Below, piece by piece: positions 1-7,682 of a stretch of 64,000 bases of DNA. The stretch's first letter is position 1; each line of letters starts with the position of its first letter. A model generated the notes under the pieces. The model had not been told where the DNA came from and made no database searches. It saw only the letters and a list, made by a program, of their open reading frames with translations. A program made the translations under genes and the position numbers. The stretch is from Treponema brennaborense (GTDB lineage Bacteria > Spirochaetota > Spirochaetia > Treponematales > Treponemataceae). The DNA lies in the NCBI GenBank assembly GCA_023666275.1, contig JAMPCJ010000011.1, positions 25,223-89,222 of the forward strand, in the 5' to 3' direction.

Positions 1-2
1 CT

Positions 3-323
3 TTTATCGAAAACGGCACGGCGCTTGAAGGATTTTCCGCGGCGGATAAAATTGTGGGCAAAGCGGCTGCGCTGCTGTTCACGTTTCTCGGCATAAAAGA
101 ATTGTACACGCCCGTTTTAAGCGAAGCGGCGCGCGGCGTCCTTGAAGCACACGGCATACTGTATCACGCGGATACGATTGCCGAAGAAATCATCAACAGA
201 AGCGGAACGGGATGCTGTCCCATGGAATGCGCCGTGCGGCATATTTCAGAGCCGAAAGACGCAGTTCCGGCACTGAAAAACGCGCTTTCCCTGCTCCGCG
301 CGAAAAGCCGTCCCGATACTTAA
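3..323 (+). CDS. DUF1893 family protein, 5'-truncated by window edge
   Basis: The reading frame is open from the first bases of the window to a stop at 321-323, so the start lies upstream. The visible ~106 residues match my recollection of the DUF1893 family: a stretch around VGKAAALLFTFLGIKELYT, a conserved E-ARGVLEAHGI segment, and the signature NRSGTGCCPME near the end. The function of the family is unknown; a fold related to nucleotide deaminases has been suggested, and the CPME segment with an upstream Glu would fit a metal site, but I infer this only. The gene ends 61 bases before a tandem repeat array and is convergent with the XRE gene. Confidence 0.7.
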   Translation, partial: FIENGTALEGFSAADKIVGKAAALLFTFLGIKELYTPVLSEAARGVLEAHGILYHADTIAEEIINRSGTGCCPMECAVRHISEPKDAVPALKNALSLLRAKSRPDT

Positions 324-383
324 CACGGCGCTCGTTCTCAGGCAAAAATCGAAAATTTCGCGAAATTTCTTTCTACAAGACTC

Positions 384-488
384 TTGTTAGTTACTAATGA
401 ATGGTTTGTCAGTAACCGACAAGCGATTTGTTAGTTGCTGACAAGAGACTTGTTAGTAACCAACAAACCTCTTGTCAGCTTGCTTGCA
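384..488. repeat. Five 22-bp tandem units with 17-bp palindromic core
   Basis: Units start at 384, 406, 428, 450 and 472, an exact 22-base period. The central three have near-perfect dyad cores such as TTGTCAGTAACCGACAA, TTGTTAGTTGCTGACAA and TTGTTAGTAACCAACAA, each followed by a variable 5-base spacer; the outer units keep only the left half well. A degenerate half unit (CTACAA) may precede at 373. The array lies between two convergent genes. With 22-base spacing, dyads fall on roughly the same face of DNA, as in iterons or operator arrays. Confidence 0.85.
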
Positions 489-547
489 CGATGCTTGCCG
501 GCGCGGGATTTGCACGAATACTGAATATCAGCGGAAGTTTTTCCGAA

Positions 548-841
548 TTACAGGCTGTTCAAGAAGTCGTTCAAAAGCCGTTTTTGTTTCGGAGAAAGTT
601 CGGAAACCTTGTCGTGTTCGGCCGTATAGGATGGAGTATCGGCGAAAAAGCTGGCGAGGGTCATGTCAAGTCCGTCACACACAACAAAACTCAAATATTC
701 CACCGTAGGACATTTCGCGCCGCTTTCAATTTGGTAGATGTACGTGGGAGAAATGCCCGCAAGTGTCGCCAGCTTGCTTTGCGTGAAGCCTTTTTTTTCG
801 CGAAAAAGCCGAATTCGTTTTCCTACCTCAACAGCATCCAT
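548..841 (-). CDS. XRE-family helix-turn-helix regulator (controller-like)
   Basis: A 97-residue protein with one HTH_3 domain at about residues 8-62: GKRIRLFREKKGFTQSKLATLAGISPTYIYQIESG is the two-helix core and turn, with the usual Ser/Thr-Tyr-Ile-QIESG recognition-helix end. The start ATG has an AAAGG ribosome site about 9 bases upstream. It is transcribed away from the restriction-modification operon that begins ~95 bases on the other side, and a perfect CACTATAGTG dyad lies in the shared promoter region. Size, fold and position resemble the C (controller) proteins of restriction-modification systems, which bind ACT/AGT-type dyads; that role is inferred. It could also be an ordinary autorepressor. 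Confidence 0.85.
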   Translation of the reverse strand: MDAVEVGKRIRLFREKKGFTQSKLATLAGISPTYIYQIESGAKCPTVEYLSFVVCDGLDMTLASFFADTPSYTAEHDKVSELSPKQKRLLNDFLNSL

Positions 842-858
842 AAAATCTGCCTTTCTAA

Positions 859-868
859 CACTATAGTG
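859..868. promoter_or_regulatory. CACTATAGTG palindrome, candidate XRE operator
   Basis: A perfect 10-bp dyad 18 bases upstream of the XRE start and ~67 bases upstream of the methylase start. TATAGT inside it could serve as the -10 of the XRE gene, so binding would give autorepression. The ACT..AGT half sites resemble known C-boxes of restriction controllers. Confidence 0.5.
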
Positions 869-934
869 ATATTTTAGCGATTTTTGGAAAAGATTGTTTT
901 TACTTTTGTGTTGATTTTATTAAACTTTTGTGCT

Positions 935-1627
935 ATGCATGAATGTATGCCGAATTTTCAAACCAAATCGCGTGAACGCGTGCGCGACCACGGCGAAGTG
1001 TTCACCGCCGAACGCGAAGTAAAAGCCATGTGCGACTTGGTAAAAGACGAATGCGAGCGCATAGACAGCCGTTTTTTGGAACCCGCCTGCGGCGACGGCA
1101 ATTTTCTTGCCGAAATCCTTGCGCGAAAACTTGCGGCAGTCAAGCGCAGGTACGGCAAAAGTCATTTCGACTACGAAAAAAACGCCGTGCTTGCCGCGTC
1201 GAGCATTTACGGCGTGGACATCCTGCTTGACAACGTGCTCGCATGCCGCAATCGCATGTTTGCGATTTGGGACGCAGAATACGGCGCCGCCTGCAAAAAC
1301 GAATGCAGCGATCAAACGCGCGAGGCGGTCAAGTTTATTCTTTCGCACAATATCGTCTGCGGCAACGCCCTTACGCTTAAATGCGTGGACGAAAACGCAA
1401 ACGACACCGCCGAGCCGATTGTGTTTTCCGAATGGGCATTTGTTTCCGAAAGCCGAATGCAGCGGCGCGACTACACATTCGCCGCGCTTTTGAACACGGC
1501 GGAATATAACGAAAAAAACAAGGAAAAAGGACAGCGCAGTTTGTTCGCAAACGAAGAAGGCGAAGACGAGCCGACATTCCTGAAACAATACGTATCGCAT
1601 TACAGGAGCGTGCATGAAAACGGCTGA
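935..1627 (+). CDS. Restriction-modification methylase-like subunit (first)
   Basis: About 231 residues from ATG 935 (MHECMPNFQTKSRER...). It carries the SAM-binding motif I as FLEPACGDGNFL (residues ~49-60) followed by a Rossmann-like segment ending SSIYGVDILLDNVLACRNRM and a NIVCGNALT strand, but I see no NPPY/DPPY catalytic motif, so alone it may not methylate. The gene after it overlaps by 14 bases and has NPPY. Paired genes of this kind, followed by a GIY-YIG/helicase protein, occur together in many bacteria as a poorly characterised restriction-modification cassette. An in-frame TTG start at 884 would add a hydrophobic leader absent from relatives as I recall them, so I prefer 935. Confidence 0.75.
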   Translation: MHECMPNFQTKSRERVRDHGEVFTAEREVKAMCDLVKDECERIDSRFLEPACGDGNFLAEILARKLAAVKRRYGKSHFDYEKNAVLAASSIYGVDILLDNVLACRNRMFAIWDAEYGAACKNECSDQTREAVKFILSHNIVCGNALTLKCVDENANDTAEPIVFSEWAFVSESRMQRRDYTFAALLNTAEYNEKNKEKGQRSLFANEEGEDEPTFLKQYVSHYRSVHENG

Positions 1628-3110
1628 CACAATATTCGGAAACGTTTATAACCCCGACGTGCTTTCCTGCCTTGCGAATTTGAGCAGCGACGAAGTTTTT
1701 ACGCCGCCGGAAATCGTAAATCAGATGCTCGACATGCTGCCGCAGGAATTGTTCGAAAATCCCGACACGACCTTTTTAGACCCCGCGTGCAAAACGGGCG
1801 TGTTCCTGCGCGAAATCGCCAAGCGGCTTATAAAAGGCTTGGAGCCGCAATTCCCCGACTTGCAGGAACGCATAGACCATATATTCCGCAAGCAGCTTTT
1901 CGGGATTGCCATAACCGAGCTTACGAGCCTGCTTTCGCGGCGCAGCGTGTATTGCAGCAAAAGAGCGGACGGCGAGTTCTCGGTGAGCCGCTTTGACAGC
2001 GCCGAAGGGAATATCCGTTTTAAGCGCATAAAGCACACCTGGAAAAACGGCAAATGCATCCACTGCGGCGCAAGCCGGACCGAATACGAGCGCGGCGGCG
2101 AGCTGGAAACCCACGCTTACGAGTTTATTCACACTACCGATTTGGAGAAGTTATTCGATATGAAATTCGACGTTATCATAAGCAATCCGCCGTATCAACT
2201 GAGCGACGGCGGCGCACAAGCGAGCGCAATTCCTATTTATCAGCATTTTGTAGAAACAGCAAAAAAATTAAAGCCGAGATATTTGACGATGATTATTCCC
2301 GCAAGATGGTTTTCAGGAGGAAGAGGTTTGGATAATTTCCGTGCTATAATGCTGCATGACAAAAGAGTTTGCTATTTATACGACTTTTTTGATTCAAACG
2401 ATTGTTTTCCTGGAATAGATTTGTCTGGTGGCGTCTGTTACTTTTTGTGGGACAGAGAATATAACGGGAAATGTAAAGTTACTTCAAACTATCAAGATAA
2501 AGTCACTACACTAAGTCGTTATTTGATAACAGACGATGATGTGTTTGTTAGATTTAATGAAGCAGTTAGTATTTTAACGAAAATTTTTAATCATCAAGAG
2601 AAAAAATTTTCAACTTTGATAAGTTCAAGCAAACCATTTGGGTTACGTACATTTTATAAGCCAAAAGATATTGGAAAAATTCATTTATACGCTTATCCCA
2701 AAGCGGGATATTGTGACTTACAAGATATTGTAGTAAATCAAGAATTTATCGATAAATACAAAGTGTTTATTTCCGCAGCATATGGTGAAAGAGGTGCATT
2801 CCCATATTTAGTAATAGGAAAACCATTTTTAGGTGAACCTAATTCTATTTGTACTGAAACATATCTTATGATAAATCCAACAACAAGCAAACTAGAATGT
2901 GAAAATGTTATATCATACATAAAAACAAAATTTTTTCGATTCCTTGTTTTATTAAGAAAAAACACGCAACACGCAGTTAAAGCCGTCTATCAATTTGTTC
3001 CTATGCAGAACTTTTCCAAGTCTTGGACTGATGAAGAACTGTACGCCAAATACAATCTCACGCAAGATGAAATCGACTTTATCGAAAGCATGGTTCGCCC
3101 TATGGAGTAA
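1614..3110 (+). CDS. Eco57I-type adenine-specific DNA methyltransferase
   Basis: A 498-residue gamma-like N6-adenine methyltransferase. Motif I is FLDPACKTGVFLREIAKRL (about residue 56), the catalytic motif is SNPPYQLSDGG (NPPY at residues 191-194), and a CIHCG pair near residue 148 suggests a small metal-binding insertion. The C-terminal ~290 residues should contain the target-recognition region. The gene overlaps the upstream methylase-like gene by 14 bases, implying translational coupling. Base composition changes abruptly: the first ~600 bases are GC-rich like the neighbours, whereas about 2215-3110 is clearly AT-rich. This suggests the specificity half was replaced by recombination. The nuclease/helicase partner follows after an inserted toxin-antitoxin pair. 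Confidence 0.85.
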   Translation: MKTADTIFGNVYNPDVLSCLANLSSDEVFTPPEIVNQMLDMLPQELFENPDTTFLDPACKTGVFLREIAKRLIKGLEPQFPDLQERIDHIFRKQLFGIAITELTSLLSRRSVYCSKRADGEFSVSRFDSAEGNIRFKRIKHTWKNGKCIHCGASRTEYERGGELETHAYEFIHTTDLEKLFDMKFDVIISNPPYQLSDGGAQASAIPIYQHFVETAKKLKPRYLTMIIPARWFSGGRGLDNFRAIMLHDKRVCYLYDFFDSNDCFPGIDLSGGVCYFLWDREYNGKCKVTSNYQDKVTTLSRYLITDDDVFVRFNEAVSILTKIFNHQEKKFSTLISSSKPFGLRTFYKPKDIGKIHLYAYPKAGYCDLQDIVVNQEFIDKYKVFISAAYGERGAFPYLVIGKPFLGEPNSICTETYLMINPTTSKLECENVISYIKTKFFRFLVLLRKNTQHAVKAVYQFVPMQNFSKSWTDEELYAKYNLTQDEIDFIESMVRPME

Positions 3111-3133
3111 ATTGTCTTATGCGCATCCAAACA

Positions 3134-3433
3134 TCACTTCCCGAACAAGTCGGCGTGCGTGCCTGTGCGGATCAGTTCCAAAACGAGCACATCTTCTTTA
3201 ATTTGGTAAATCAAAAGCCAGTCCGGGCGGATGTGGCACTCATAATGGTTTTTCCACTTTCCTTCCAAAGCGTGGTCGTTGTATTTTTCGGGGAGCGTTT
3301 CGCCGTTCGCGAGAAGTTTTACAATGGGATAAAGTTCTTTTATGTCCAGCCCTCTTTTCTTTGCGAGTTTGATTTCCTTTTTGAATTTAGAGGTCCCGCG
3401 GACTGTATATTTTGCGTTTTCAAACGCTACCAT
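3134..3433 (-). CDS. YafQ/RelE-family mRNA interferase toxin
   Basis: A 99-residue protein of the RelE/YafQ fold. It keeps the YafQ-type signatures: SKFKKEIKLAKKRG near the N-terminus, the NDHALEGKWKNHYECHIRPDW core, LLIYQI strand, and the C-terminal RTGTHADLF in which the His is the catalytic residue in YafQ. Such toxins cleave mRNA in the ribosomal A site. Its start overlaps the antitoxin end by 7 bases, the usual coupled antitoxin-toxin order. The pair is oriented against the surrounding restriction-modification genes, between the methylase and the nuclease/helicase. Confidence 0.9.
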   Translation of the reverse strand: MVAFENAKYTVRGTSKFKKEIKLAKKRGLDIKELYPIVKLLANGETLPEKYNDHALEGKWKNHYECHIRPDWLLIYQIKEDVLVLELIRTGTHADLFGK

Positions 3434-3744
3434 TTTTTCATATCCTCAAAAAGTTCCTCCACGTTGTCATACAAACCGTATTTCTTGGGATTTTTCTTGT
3501 ATTTTTCGGGATTCTTCGCGTACTTCGCAAGAAATCTGTCGCCCTCTTTCATCGCGCGGATTGTTGCCCTGTTCGGTTTTTCTTCGGGATATTCCACTTT
3601 GAACGGAATGCCGCGGTGCAGAATCGCCTGCCGCAAAAAGACGTTCACCGCATCGCTCAAGGTGAGCCCCAATCCTTCGAAAAGCTGCGAGGCTTCCGCC
3701 TTTACGTCCTCGTCAATGCGAATATTCGTGCTTACCGATGCCAT
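3427..3744 (-). CDS. RelB/DinJ-family antitoxin
   Basis: A 105-residue protein beginning with a ribbon-helix-helix domain: STNIRIDEDVKAEASQLFEGLGLTLSDAVNVFLRQ matches the DinJ/RelB N-terminus (strand, then two helices, with the GLTLSDAVNVFL segment). The C-terminal half, rich in Lys and Tyr, should wrap around the YafQ-type toxin encoded just downstream with a 7-base overlap. It is somewhat longer than DinJ of E. coli. An AGGGAG ribosome site precedes the ATG, and a good promoter lies about 36 bases upstream; family members usually repress that promoter together with the toxin. Confidence 0.9.
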   Translation of the reverse strand: MASVSTNIRIDEDVKAEASQLFEGLGLTLSDAVNVFLRQAILHRGIPFKVEYPEEKPNRATIRAMKEGDRFLAKYAKNPEKYKKNPKKYGLYDNVEELFEDMKKW

Positions 3745-3779
3745 GTTTTTCTCCCTTTGGTTCGTGCTTTTATGCGCAC

Positions 3780-3808
3780 ATCATACATCAAAATATGCCG
3801 TTTGTAAA
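3780..3808 (-). promoter_or_regulatory. Promoter of the antitoxin-toxin pair
   Basis: On the minus strand, -35 TTTACA (3803-3808) and -10 TATGAT (3780-3785) are separated by 17 bases, giving a ~30-base leader to the antitoxin start. Confidence 0.65.
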
Positions 3809-3847
3809 TACATTGTAAATCGAAAACTCGGCGCATTGTTTGCCGCT

Positions 3848-3919
3848 GTAGGCGAAGCAATCTATTGCGCGGATCGCTTCGCCTACGGCTCGCGATGACG
3901 GTGCGACGAAGCAATCTAT
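3848..3919. repeat. REP-like palindromic element
   Basis: GTAGGCGAAGC (3848-3858) pairs perfectly with GCTTCGCCTAC (3876-3886), and GAAGCAATCTAT occurs twice (3854-3865 and 3908-3919) around a CGCGATGACG segment. The wording resembles the dispersed short palindromes (GCGAAGCAATC...ATGACG) common in many bacterial genomes. It sits just before the nuclease/helicase gene. Confidence 0.55.
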
Positions 3920-3935
3920 ATTTCATGGAGCAAAA

Positions 3936-6509
3936 ATGAAAGAAAACGATTTTTTTCCCGAACGTCCGAAACTTACGCCCACGATTTACGCCTATGAATT
4001 GCCCGGCGTTCCGTCGCACGAGGGCTATATCAAAGTGGGCTATACCGACCGCTCCGCCGAAGAGCGCATCAAAGAGCAGCTGCACACAAGCGCCGTGCCT
4101 TACAAAATAGTATTGAAAGAATCGGCAATGCGCGCGGACGGCACTTCTTTCCGCGATGCCGACGTGCACAAAATACTGCGCCGCAAAGGTTTCAGGCAGC
4201 TCAACGAAGGCAAAGACAAAAACGAATGGTTTGCGTGCACGGCGGACGACGTGCTTTCGGCACTGCTCGAATTGCGCGACGGCATTATATCCGAAGAAAA
4301 CCGCACGCTCGCTTTCAAAATGCGCCCCGAACAGACACGCGCCGTGCAGAAGACCATGGCGTATTTCGAAAGCGCAAGCCGCGAAGATGCGGACAAGCCT
4401 CCCAAATTTTTATGGAACGCGAAAATGCGTTTCGGCAAAACGTTTGCCGCGTATCAGCTTGCGCGCGAAATGGATTTGAAGCGCGTTCTCGTGCTCACAT
4501 TCAAGCCCGCCGTGGAATCCGCCTGGCGCGAGGATTTGATTTCGCATGTCGATTTCGAGGGCTGGCAGTTTGTCTCGAACAAAGACGCGCGCGACAGCAG
4601 CGTGAATATCGACGAGCAGTTTGCCGCGTGCGACAAGTCGCGGCCGATTGTCGTCTTCGGTTCGTTTCAGGATTTGCTCGGCACAAACGAAAGCGGCGGC
4701 ATCAAGGCGAAAAACGAATTCATTCACACCGCAAACTGGGACTTGGTGATTTTCGACGAATACCATTTCGGCGCCTGGCGCGAGAATGCGAAAAAGCTGT
4801 TCGAAGATCCCGACGACGAAGCAAACGCCGATTTCGATGCGGAACAGTACAAGCGCACCGAGGCGGACAACGCATGCAACGAAGATTTTCTGCCGATTAC
4901 CGCGCGCCGTTATTTGTTCCTTTCGGGCACGCCGTTCCGCGCGCTTAACAGCGGCGAATTTATAGAAGACCAAATCTACAACTGGACATATTCGGACGAA
5001 CAGCGCGCCAAAGTACAGTGGCGCGGCTCTGACAATCCGTATCTTGCCCTGCCCCGCATGGTTTTGCTTACCTACCGCATTCCCGAAAGCATCCGGCAGA
5101 TTGCCCTGCACGGCGAATTCGACGAGTTCGACTTGAACGTGTTTTTTTCGGCGGAAGGAAAAGGCGCGGAAGCAAAGTTCGTGTACGAAAGCGAAGTGCA
5201 GAAATGGCTTGATTTAATTCGCGGCTCGTATCTGCCGAGCAGCATCGACGATTTGAAGCTCGGTCAGGACAAGCGCCCGCCGATGCCCTATTCGGACACG
5301 CGGCTTTTGAATGTGCTTTCGCATACGCTGTGGTTTCTGCCGAATGTGGCGAGCTGTCAGGCAATGGCGAATCTGCTCGCGCAAAAACAGAACGCGTTTT
5401 ATCACGACTATAAAATCATCGTCTGCGCGGGCAGCGGCGCGGGAATCGGGGTTGACGCACTGCGCCCCGTGCTCGCCGCAATGGAAAAAAATCCGCTCGA
5501 AACAAAAACTATCACGCTTTCGTGCGGCAAACTCACGACGGGCGTTACGGTAAAGCCGTGGACGGGCATTTTCATGCTGCGCAATTTGTCATCGCCCGAA
5601 ACGTATTTTCAGGCGGCATTCCGCGTGCAAAGCCCGTGGGAAATCACCGACGGCAGCGGCGATCGGCAGATTATGAAAAGGGAATGCTACATCTTCGACT
5701 TTGCGCTCGACAGGGCGCTGCGGCAGATTTCCGACTATTCCTGCCGCCTGGACGTCGAAGAAAGCAACCCCGAAAAGAAAGTCGCCGAGTTTATTTCGTT
5801 CTTGCCCGTGCTTGCTTATGACGGAAGCACGATGAAACAGATTAACGCGCAGGACGTTCTCGATATTGCTATGGCAGGCACGAGCGCAACGCTGCTCGCC
5901 AAGCGCTGGGAATCGGCGCTGCTTGTAAACGTAGACAACGAAACGCTTTCGCGGCTCTTGAACAACAAGGACGCGCTCGATGCGATTATGAAAATCGAAG
6001 GCTTCCGTTCGCTCAATTCCGACATCGAAACAATCATCAACAAATCGGGCATCGTGAAAAAAGCGAAAAAAGAAGGCGGCAGTCTTTCCCAAAAAGAAAA
6101 GGCCGAGGTTTCCGCAGCGGAAAAAGAATACAAGTCCAAGCGCAAACAAATTCAGGAAAAGCTGATAAAGTTTGCGACGCGCATTCCCGTGTTCATGTAT
6201 CTCACCGACTGCCGCGAGCGCTCGCTCAAAGACGTGATTACGCAGGTGGAGCCTTCGCTTTTCAAAAAAGTAACGGGGCTCGGCGTAAAGGATTTCGAAC
6301 TGCTGTGCTCGCTCGGCGTTTTCAACGCGAGCTTGATGAACGACGCCATTTTCAAATTCAAGCGTTATGAAGATTCGTCTCTTTCCTATACGGGCATAGA
6401 CCGCCATGCGGATGAAAAAGAAGTCGGCGGCTGGGATACGGAAATCCGCCGCGAGGAATACGAGCGGCTTTTTTACGGACAGCAGGCAGGGGTAAAATCA
6501 GGGCAATGA
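3936..6509 (+). CDS. GIY-YIG nuclease-DEAD/DEAH helicase restriction protein
   Basis: An 857-residue fusion. Residues ~10-100 form a GIY-YIG/T5orf172-like domain (IYAYELPGV... GYIKVGYTDRSAEERIKEQ... with a downstream Glu/Asn-containing EWF segment). The rest is a superfamily 2 helicase/translocase: Walker A as MRFGKT near residue 166, Walker B as FDEYHFG near 275, motif III as LSGTPFR near 331, and a motif VI-like FQAAFRVQSPW around 555. It follows the two methylase genes and is most likely their nuclease/translocase partner, cutting unmethylated DNA in an ATP-dependent way; this role is inferred from domains and order. The N-terminal extension and large size agree with the cassette found elsewhere. 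Confidence 0.85.
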   Translation: MKENDFFPERPKLTPTIYAYELPGVPSHEGYIKVGYTDRSAEERIKEQLHTSAVPYKIVLKESAMRADGTSFRDADVHKILRRKGFRQLNEGKDKNEWFACTADDVLSALLELRDGIISEENRTLAFKMRPEQTRAVQKTMAYFESASREDADKPPKFLWNAKMRFGKTFAAYQLAREMDLKRVLVLTFKPAVESAWREDLISHVDFEGWQFVSNKDARDSSVNIDEQFAACDKSRPIVVFGSFQDLLGTNESGGIKAKNEFIHTANWDLVIFDEYHFGAWRENAKKLFEDPDDEANADFDAEQYKRTEADNACNEDFLPITARRYLFLSGTPFRALNSGEFIEDQIYNWTYSDEQRAKVQWRGSDNPYLALPRMVLLTYRIPESIRQIALHGEFDEFDLNVFFSAEGKGAEAKFVYESEVQKWLDLIRGSYLPSSIDDLKLGQDKRPPMPYSDTRLLNVLSHTLWFLPNVASCQAMANLLAQKQNAFYHDYKIIVCAGSGAGIGVDALRPVLAAMEKNPLETKTITLSCGKLTTGVTVKPWTGIFMLRNLSSPETYFQAAFRVQSPWEITDGSGDRQIMKRECYIFDFALDRALRQISDYSCRLDVEESNPEKKVAEFISFLPVLAYDGSTMKQINAQDVLDIAMAGTSATLLAKRWESALLVNVDNETLSRLLNNKDALDAIMKIEGFRSLNSDIETIINKSGIVKKAKKEGGSLSQKEKAEVSAAEKEYKSKRKQIQEKLIKFATRIPVFMYLTDCRERSLKDVITQVEPSLFKKVTGLGVKDFELLCSLGVFNASLMNDAIFKFKRYEDSSLSYTGIDRHADEKEVGGWDTEIRREEYERLFYGQQAGVKSGQ

Positions 6510-6565
6510 CAAAGTTCTGCCTTGCGAATTGTGCAGCGAAGCGGATTACTAAATTAAAAAAACGC

Positions 6566-7666
6566 TTAATATGTTACTTTCCAACAGCCGTTCTTATCCG
6601 CCCCGATGCGTTCAATAAGATTAAGACTTTCCAAAGTTCTCAAATTGGTTCTGACGGTTTCTCTTGTTTTTCCGATTTTTTCAGCCAATTCATCATACGT
6701 GTAGCGCGGGTTTTTAAGGAGCAATTCCAAAAGTTTGCGTTGTGCTGCATTTACAGGCAGATTTACAGGCAGATTTACAGGCAGAATGCCGTCTGTATTT
6801 TCGCTGTTTTCTGCATTTACAGGCAGATTTTCTGCACGGATATGAAGATATCGGTTCTTTAATTCGTTGTGTTCCCCAAGAAGAAGATTCCTGAAAAATC
6901 GTTCCAGAAAGACAGGACTTTCTTGAATGCCTTTCTGAAGGTTTGTATAATTCGCACGAACTAAAGCATTTCTAAAATACCATGAATTTTCGGCAAAGAT
7001 ATTGTTGTCAGCATTAAAACCAAGCGAACGCAAATATTTGATTGTAAATACAGCTGCAGTTCTTGTATTTCCTTCGCCGAATGCATGAATCTGCCAGAGA
7101 TGAGAAACAAAGAACGTAATATGCTTTACAATTTCTTCCATGCTGAGATTCTTGTAATTGAAATTCCTTTCCTGCTCAAAGTCATAATCCAAAGCTGCTT
7201 TCAATTCAAATGCAGCACCATACATTACAGTATCACCGTCAAGAACCCATTCTCGTTTTGAAATATCATAGTCGCGAATCTTTCCGGCATACTTGAAGAT
7301 ACCTTCAAACAATCGGCCATGGATTGCAATCAAATGAGATGGAGAAAAGTTGAAGGATTTTTCACTGAGAATCTGTGCTATACGAGAAGCAACTTTATCA
7401 GCTTCTTCTGTGCGTTCTTCATCATCCGAAGTTCTGTCTGTTTTTGATTCATAGTAACTGTCAATAATAAACTTTGCTTCATCAAAAGTAATATCGCCTT
7501 CAATGTTTCGTTTTGCGGTTTCATAGAGATATTTTGACGGAGTAAGACCGTCCACCTGCTGCAAACCGATGGCTGTAGACCATGCGTAAGTCTTTTCCTT
7601 TTTTGAAGGTTCGGAATTTCTTATGTATTCTTCAAAGTCCAATTCGTAATTTTTTTTGCTTGGCAT
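6566..7666 (-). CDS. Fic/DOC family protein with C-terminal winged helix
   Basis: A 366-residue protein. The Fic catalytic motif is HAFGEGNTRT (about residues 193-202), with the invariant His and the GN-x-R phosphate loop intact, so AMP transfer to a target hydroxyl is plausible. An inhibitory-helix-like IEGDITFDEA segment occurs near residue 55, but the position four before Glu is Lys rather than Ser/Thr. Residues ~300-366 form a winged helix (RKLLELLLKNPRYTYDELAEKIGKTRETVRTNLRTLE), joined by a linker made of repeated LPVN tetrapeptides. Composition is AT-rich compared with flanking genes. It is oriented against the restriction genes. The promoter region carries a 23-bp repeated operator-like array, which the winged helix may bind. 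Confidence 0.9.
   Translation of the reverse strand: MPSKKNYELDFEEYIRNSEPSKKEKTYAWSTAIGLQQVDGLTPSKYLYETAKRNIEGDITFDEAKFIIDSYYESKTDRTSDDEERTEEADKVASRIAQILSEKSFNFSPSHLIAIHGRLFEGIFKYAGKIRDYDISKREWVLDGDTVMYGAAFELKAALDYDFEQERNFNYKNLSMEEIVKHITFFVSHLWQIHAFGEGNTRTAAVFTIKYLRSLGFNADNNIFAENSWYFRNALVRANYTNLQKGIQESPVFLERFFRNLLLGEHNELKNRYLHIRAENLPVNAENSENTDGILPVNLPVNLPVNAAQRKLLELLLKNPRYTYDELAEKIGKTRETVRTNLRTLESLNLIERIGADKNGCWKVTY
6749..6784. repeat. Three perfect 12-bp repeats inside the Fic gene
   Basis: ATTTACAGGCAG occurs at 6749, 6761 and 6773 without a break, and a fourth copy lies at 6815-6826. Each encodes Leu-Pro-Val-Asn on the minus strand. The unit is a multiple of three, so copy-number change would lengthen or shorten the linker without frameshift. 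Confidence 0.9.
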
Positions 7667-7682
7667 ATTTATATCCTAATTT

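Noticed and set aside
384..488. CRISPR array
   Set aside because: Repeats are only 22 bases in period with 5-base variable parts and no spacers; no cas genes nearby.
920..1630. Minus-strand open frame of 236 codons
   Set aside because: Antisense of the methylase-like gene with its clear SAM motif.
3848..3919. Insertion-sequence end
   Set aside because: No transposase frame adjoins it; the palindrome is better explained as a dispersed REP-like repeat.
4410..5111. Minus-strand open frame of 233 codons in the nuclease/helicase gene
   Set aside because: Shadow caused by GC-rich codon use; the opposite strand has helicase motifs.
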